A stretch of DNA of 7,964 bases from Bacteroidales bacterium (GTDB lineage Bacteria > Bacteroidota > Bacteroidia > Bacteroidales > Paludibacteraceae): contig CAAGDU010000024.1 of NCBI GenBank assembly GCA_900768725.1, positions 1-7,964 of the forward strand, given 5' to 3'. The notes beneath the pieces were generated by a model. That model did not search any database. It had not been told where the DNA came from and saw only the letters and a list, made by a program, of their open reading frames with translations. Shown here piece after piece: positions 5,717 through 7,964 of the stretch; the stretch's first letter is position 1, and every line of letters starts with the position of its first letter. A program made the position numbers and the translations under genes.

Positions 5717-5764
5717 TTTGCTCCCGACTCCATATTAAAGATATAAGCGAACTATTTCAGCAGT

Positions 5765-5797
5765 CAAAGACTAATTTCGTTTTCGGTAATGAACAAA
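5765..5797 (-). promoter_or_regulatory. Possible dxr promoter
   Basis: On the minus strand TTTG (5794-5797) is followed after 20 bp by TAGTCTTTG (5765-5773), which is the TAnnTTTG box with one extra base. It would give a leader of about 40 nt before dxr. The rest of the 209-bp gap (5717-5925) is strongly AT-rich, and I see no convincing hairpin terminator for the upstream M23-like gene in it, so read-through is also possible. Confidence 0.35.
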
Positions 5798-5925
5798 TTA
5801 ATGATTAATTATACGGAAATTATATGTTAAAGAGAAAAAGATATTTGAATAATTTTTGGAAATTTTTGTTGAAATAAAAAAAATCGTTGTTGTTCCGATG
5901 TATGTATCTTGTTCCTGGTTCCAAA

Positions 5926-6762
5926 TTAAAATACAATCACCTCTTCAGGATTTATGTAGAGCCCGTTCTTCCAAAGTTCAAACTCCAGCAGCGGTTGCTT
6001 CCCGAGCAGCGCAATGCTCTCGCCCGCCTGCACCCGTGTGCCTACAGTCTTCAGCACAGTACTCACATGCCGATACACGCTCACGTAGTTCTCGTGCTGC
6101 AACATCACCGTGAAGGTCTCGTCCAACTCGTGCGACACATACACCACCGTCCCTGCCATCACTGCCGTGATGTTCTCGTTCTCCACCGCACGCACCAGCA
6201 CGCCGTATCGGTGCGCCTCGGGCATCACATGCCGCTCCACCACGCCGTGCATCGGGCGGAAGAAACTCACCGTCGGCTGGCTCGTCTGCGCGTCGAACAG
6301 TTGCAGGTTGTCTTTCTCTTTTGCCTCATACTGCGCTACGAACTCCGCCGTCGCCTCGTTCTTCGCCTCCAGCAACTGCTCGCGCATGATAATCTGCAGC
6401 GAGTCCAGACTCTGCACCGTGTCGCTCTGCACCGTGCCGGCGGTAACCTGCTGAATAACAGACAAGTACTGCCGCTGCAAGGCAAGGTCTGCGCTCAGCG
6501 AGTCCACCCGCGCCGACTCCACTATCAACTGCTGGCGTATGCTCTCGCTGTACCCCGGCAGGATATTGCGGATAGGCGTGTAGATAATCAGCACCGACAG
6601 CAGCGCTATCGTCAGCAGGAAGAGCAGAAAGAAGATACTGAACGCACCAAAGCCGTTGAGGTGGATATGCCACAACTCATTCAGGTTCGACTCATCCACC
6701 ATCGACAGGCGATACTTATGCATCACTCTCCGCCAGAAACCGTCTTTCTTCTTCTCTTCCAT
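5926..6762 (-). CDS. Membrane-anchored degenerate LytM/M23-family protein
   Basis: This 278-residue protein has a short basic cytoplasmic N terminus, one membrane helix at about 37-62, and a helical, probably coiled-coil periplasmic stretch at about 70-155. A LytM (M23)-like domain runs from about 165 to 278, starting FFRPMHGVV and ending FELWKNGLYINPEEVIVF. M23 endopeptidases need HxxxD and HxH to hold zinc. Here His184 is present but the Asp position is Val188 or Leu189, and HLHFE is replaced by LLEFE (258-262); His232 in VYRHV remains. The domain is therefore probably not a peptidase and may, like EnvC or NlpD, bind or activate a cell-wall amidase (inference). The glycine-rich loop before HxH is also shortened. 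The ATG at 6762 is preferred: an in-frame ATG at 6900 would overlap the DUF4405 gene and add residues unlike the family. It starts 11 bp after that gene. Confidence 0.88.
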   Translation of the reverse strand: MEEKKKDGFWRRVMHKYRLSMVDESNLNELWHIHLNGFGAFSIFFLLFLLTIALLSVLIIYTPIRNILPGYSESIRQQLIVESARVDSLSADLALQRQYLSVIQQVTAGTVQSDTVQSLDSLQIIMREQLLEAKNEATAEFVAQYEAKEKDNLQLFDAQTSQPTVSFFRPMHGVVERHVMPEAHRYGVLVRAVENENITAVMAGTVVYVSHELDETFTVMLQHENYVSVYRHVSTVLKTVGTRVQAGESIALLGKQPLLEFELWKNGLYINPEEVIVF

Positions 6763-6773
6763 CTTGTTGATTC

Positions 6774-7229
6774 TTAGTCTGTTGCTTGTAATTTGCGTGC
6801 CGCTCTCCTGCCTTGAATCGTCTTGCGCAGCATGGGCAATCGGCGGATGATATGCTCCAAAAACAGCACACTCGCCACCAACCCTATACGGTAGTGCCAT
6901 AGGCCTATTCCCGAGTTAGCACCCTCCACGCCGAACAAGACCAATCCTGTGGCAGCCAGCACCACGAAGAACAAGGTTACCGCCAACACGGCTTTGCTTT
7001 TCTTGCCAAGACCGCCGCGCACAAGGCTCTTGTACCAACCCCAATGCGTCTGCACATGCAGGATAACGGCAATAAGAAAGAGAATACTCGTAATGATATG
7101 AAACACAGCCCAGTTGTGCCAAACCTCGTGCGAAGCCCCATGCCCCGCCACGTGCAACTGAATGCCCGAAAAGGCAGACAACACAAACACCGGTATCAGC
7201 GTCCAATCAATAACAAATATCTTCTTCAT
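6774..7229 (-). CDS. DUF4405-type four-helix membrane protein
   Basis: The product is 151 residues with four predicted membrane helices at about 5-26, 40-60, 79-101 and 115-130. It matches the DUF4405 pattern: SGIQLH (21-26), HEVWHNWAVFH (34-44) and HVQTHWGWYK (58-67). Histidines 26, 44 and 58 in or next to helices 1 and 2, plus His112 and His126 near helix 4, resemble the paired ligands of small cytochrome b-like proteins, so heme binding is plausible but unproven. Conserved tryptophans flank these histidines. The C-terminal tail is basic and presumably cytoplasmic. The gene is 11 bp upstream of the M23-like gene and probably co-transcribed with it, but nothing in the sequence shows a shared task. 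No good promoter box is visible just upstream. Function is unknown. Confidence 0.85.
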   Translation of the reverse strand: MKKIFVIDWTLIPVFVLSAFSGIQLHVAGHGASHEVWHNWAVFHIITSILFLIAVILHVQTHWGWYKSLVRGGLGKKSKAVLAVTLFFVVLAATGLVLFGVEGANSGIGLWHYRIGLVASVLFLEHIIRRLPMLRKTIQGRRAARKLQATD

Positions 7230-7285
7230 TTTTGATTTAATGCAAGTTCAATAAATACTCACAATTTGGAGAATGTATTTCTAAA

Positions 7286-7519
7286 AGATTTTCTTTTTGA
7301 TTTTGTATAGATTTCTGAGCGAAGCGAAAGGGCTTAAAGATTCGTTCCTTAATTTTCAGTAAAGATTTTAGAGGTTATTCTTGCAAAGATTTTTTTGGGG
7401 GGATAACAAAAGGGTATCCAACCATAATCCTACCTAAAAATCTTTCTTAAAAATAGGATGAGCGATTGTCGTTCATTTCGCTACGCTCAGAAATCAAAAT
7501 AAAATCAAGACTAAAATCT
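7286..7519. repeat. 234-bp element with 41-bp imperfect terminal inverted repeats
   Basis: Positions 7286-7326 and 7479-7519 are inverted copies matching at about 34 of 41 positions, with exact blocks AGATTTT, TTGATTTT and ATTTCTGAGCG. An inner perfect 10-bp pair, AAAGATTTTT at 7385-7394 and AAAAATCTTT at 7436-7445, is nested inside. The motif AAAGATT recurs at 7285, 7336, 7361 and 7385. TGAGCG (7459-7464) and CGCTCA (7484-7489) can form a local hairpin within the right end. There is no coding sequence inside. It could be a MITE-like remnant or a structured regulatory region between fumarase and the DUF4405 gene; I cannot tell which. No target-site duplication was identified. Confidence 0.6.
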
Positions 7520-7525
7520 CATTTT

Positions 7526-7577
7526 CCCCTCCCCTGCGAAGCCCTTCCCCTCCCTTCGTAGGGAGGGTCGGGGAGGG
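7526..7577. other. Adjacent potential G-quadruplex tracts on opposite strands
   Basis: On the plus strand, four G runs at 7561-7563, 7565-7567, 7570-7573 and 7575-7577 are separated by 1, 2 and 1 bases. On the minus strand, five G runs (C runs on plus at 7526-7529, 7531-7534, 7542-7544, 7547-7550 and 7552-7554) are separated by 1 to 7 bases. Both fit the usual G3+N1-7 rule. They lie just after the fumarase stop codon. Runs of CCCTCCC/GGGAGGG next to gene ends are frequent in Bacteroidales. Confidence 0.6.
7548..7567 (-). terminator. Probable terminator hairpin after fumarase
   Basis: CCCTCCCT (7548-7555) and AGGGAGGG (7560-7567) form a perfect 8-bp stem with a 4-nt TCGT loop, 27 bp beyond the fumarase stop on the minus strand. 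The T-rich tract comes only about 30 nt further on, so termination efficiency is uncertain. Confidence 0.45.
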
Positions 7578-7594
7578 TCCTTGAGGGTCGTGTC

Positions 7595-7964
7595 CTACAA
7601 TATCGTGCACCCCGCGCAGGGCTTCAGTTGCTTGAAGAAGTCGTTGCCCTTGTCGTCCACCAAGATGAACGCGGGGAAGTTCTCCACCTCAATCTTCCAT
7701 ATCGCCTCCATGCCCAACTCGGGATACTCCACGCACTCGATGGACTTGATATTCTCCTGCGCCAGTATGGCTGCCGGACCGCCTATCGAGCCGAGGTAGA
7801 AACCGCCGTGTTTCTGACAAGCGTTGGTAACATCTATCGAGCGGTTGCCCTTCGCCAGCATGATGAGCGAGCCACCGTGGTCTTGGAACTCATCCACATA
7901 CGGGTCCATGCGCCCTGCCGTGGTCGGACCCATCGAGCCGCACGCCATCCCCGCGGGAGTCTTC
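7595..7964 (-). CDS. Class I (4Fe-4S) fumarate hydratase, C-terminal part
   Basis: Fumarase interconverts fumarate and malate; in Bacteroidales it belongs to the reductive branch that makes succinate during fermentation. The 122 codons seen are the end of the C-terminal (beta) domain of the FumA/FumB type, not the unrelated class II FumC. The frame is open to the right edge. It begins KTPAGMACGSMGPTTAGRMD, the highly conserved substrate-site segment, and continues HGGSLIMLAKGNRS, GGFYLGSIGGPAA and ECVEYPELGMEAIWKIEVENFPAF in separate blocks. The tail KPCAGCTIL precedes a TAG stop. The methionine at 7948 is internal, because conserved family sequence continues upstream of it to the window edge. 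The 4Fe-4S cysteines and most of the roughly 540-residue protein lie outside the window. Confidence 0.93.
   Translation of the reverse strand, partial: KTPAGMACGSMGPTTAGRMDPYVDEFQDHGGSLIMLAKGNRSIDVTNACQKHGGFYLGSIGGPAAILAQENIKSIECVEYPELGMEAIWKIEVENFPAFILVDDKGNDFFKQLKPCAGCTIL

Noticed and set aside
4604..5746. Open frames of 380 and 279 codons on the plus strand opposite dxr
   Set aside because: Both are shadows of dxr, which has intact catalytic motifs along its whole length; neither has a domain or a plausible promoter.
5800..5925. Terminator after the M23-like gene
   Set aside because: There are A/T runs but no convincing hairpin stem before them, so no terminator is annotated.
5887..6777. 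Open frame of 296 codons on the plus strand opposite the M23-like gene
   Set aside because: Its composition is dominated by His, Arg and Leu from reading the real gene backwards; there is no family similarity.
6763..6900. N-terminal extension of the M23-like protein to an ATG at 6900
   Set aside because: The extra 46 residues overlap the DUF4405 gene in another frame and are unlike an M23 N terminus; the ATG at 6762 fits the operon spacing.

Overview
The window looks like chromosomal core DNA from a member of the Bacteroidales (Bacteroidota). Three things point there. Two promoters match the Bacteroidota consensus TTTG-N20-TAnnTTTG exactly. Start codons lack Shine-Dalgarno sequences. The site-2 protease, L19, class I fumarase and M23-like protein all have the form seen in Bacteroidales. 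No phage, IS element, CRISPR array, rRNA or tRNA was found.

Layout. Positions 1-690 hold the N-terminal half of ffh (minus strand, running off the left edge). Positions 691-1166 are a divergent regulatory region: a promoter and long repeat-rich leader for ffh, and a promoter and foldable leader for rplS. rplS (1167-1520, plus) ends at a very strong terminator. A small META/HslJ-type lipoprotein (1640-2101, plus) follows and ends at a perfect 16-bp inverted repeat that can also terminate the converging minus-strand genes. From 7229 down to 2252 five genes lie on the minus strand: a DUF4405-type four-helix membrane protein, a membrane-anchored degenerate LytM/M23 protein, dxr (isoprenoid synthesis), rseP (intramembrane site-2 protease) and a left-handed beta-helix sugar N-acetyltransferase of the WbpD/WlbB type. 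After a 365-bp repeat-rich gap, the C-terminal part of a class I (4Fe-4S) fumarase runs off the right edge (7595-7964, minus).

How the genes relate. ffh, rplS, dxr and rseP are housekeeping genes for protein targeting, translation, isoprenoid precursors and envelope stress or membrane proteolysis. The M23-like protein, the META lipoprotein and the acetyltransferase are envelope-related. dxr, rseP and the acetyltransferase are close enough to share one transcript; DUF4405 and the M23-like gene are 11 bp apart and probably co-transcribed.

The most unusual signal is not a protein. Short-period tandem repeats (period 7 or 8, a different unit at each place) sit at gene boundaries. In the two consecutive gaps of the dxr-rseP-acetyltransferase run they face each other and fold on paper into long hairpins. 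These fill most of each gap, abut the start codon of the next gene, and in one case encode the last residues and stop codon of dxr. A separate 234-bp element bounded by 41-bp imperfect inverted repeats, and back-to-back potential G-quadruplex tracts on opposite strands, lie next to the fumarase gene. I see no defence system or other clearly novel protein machinery.
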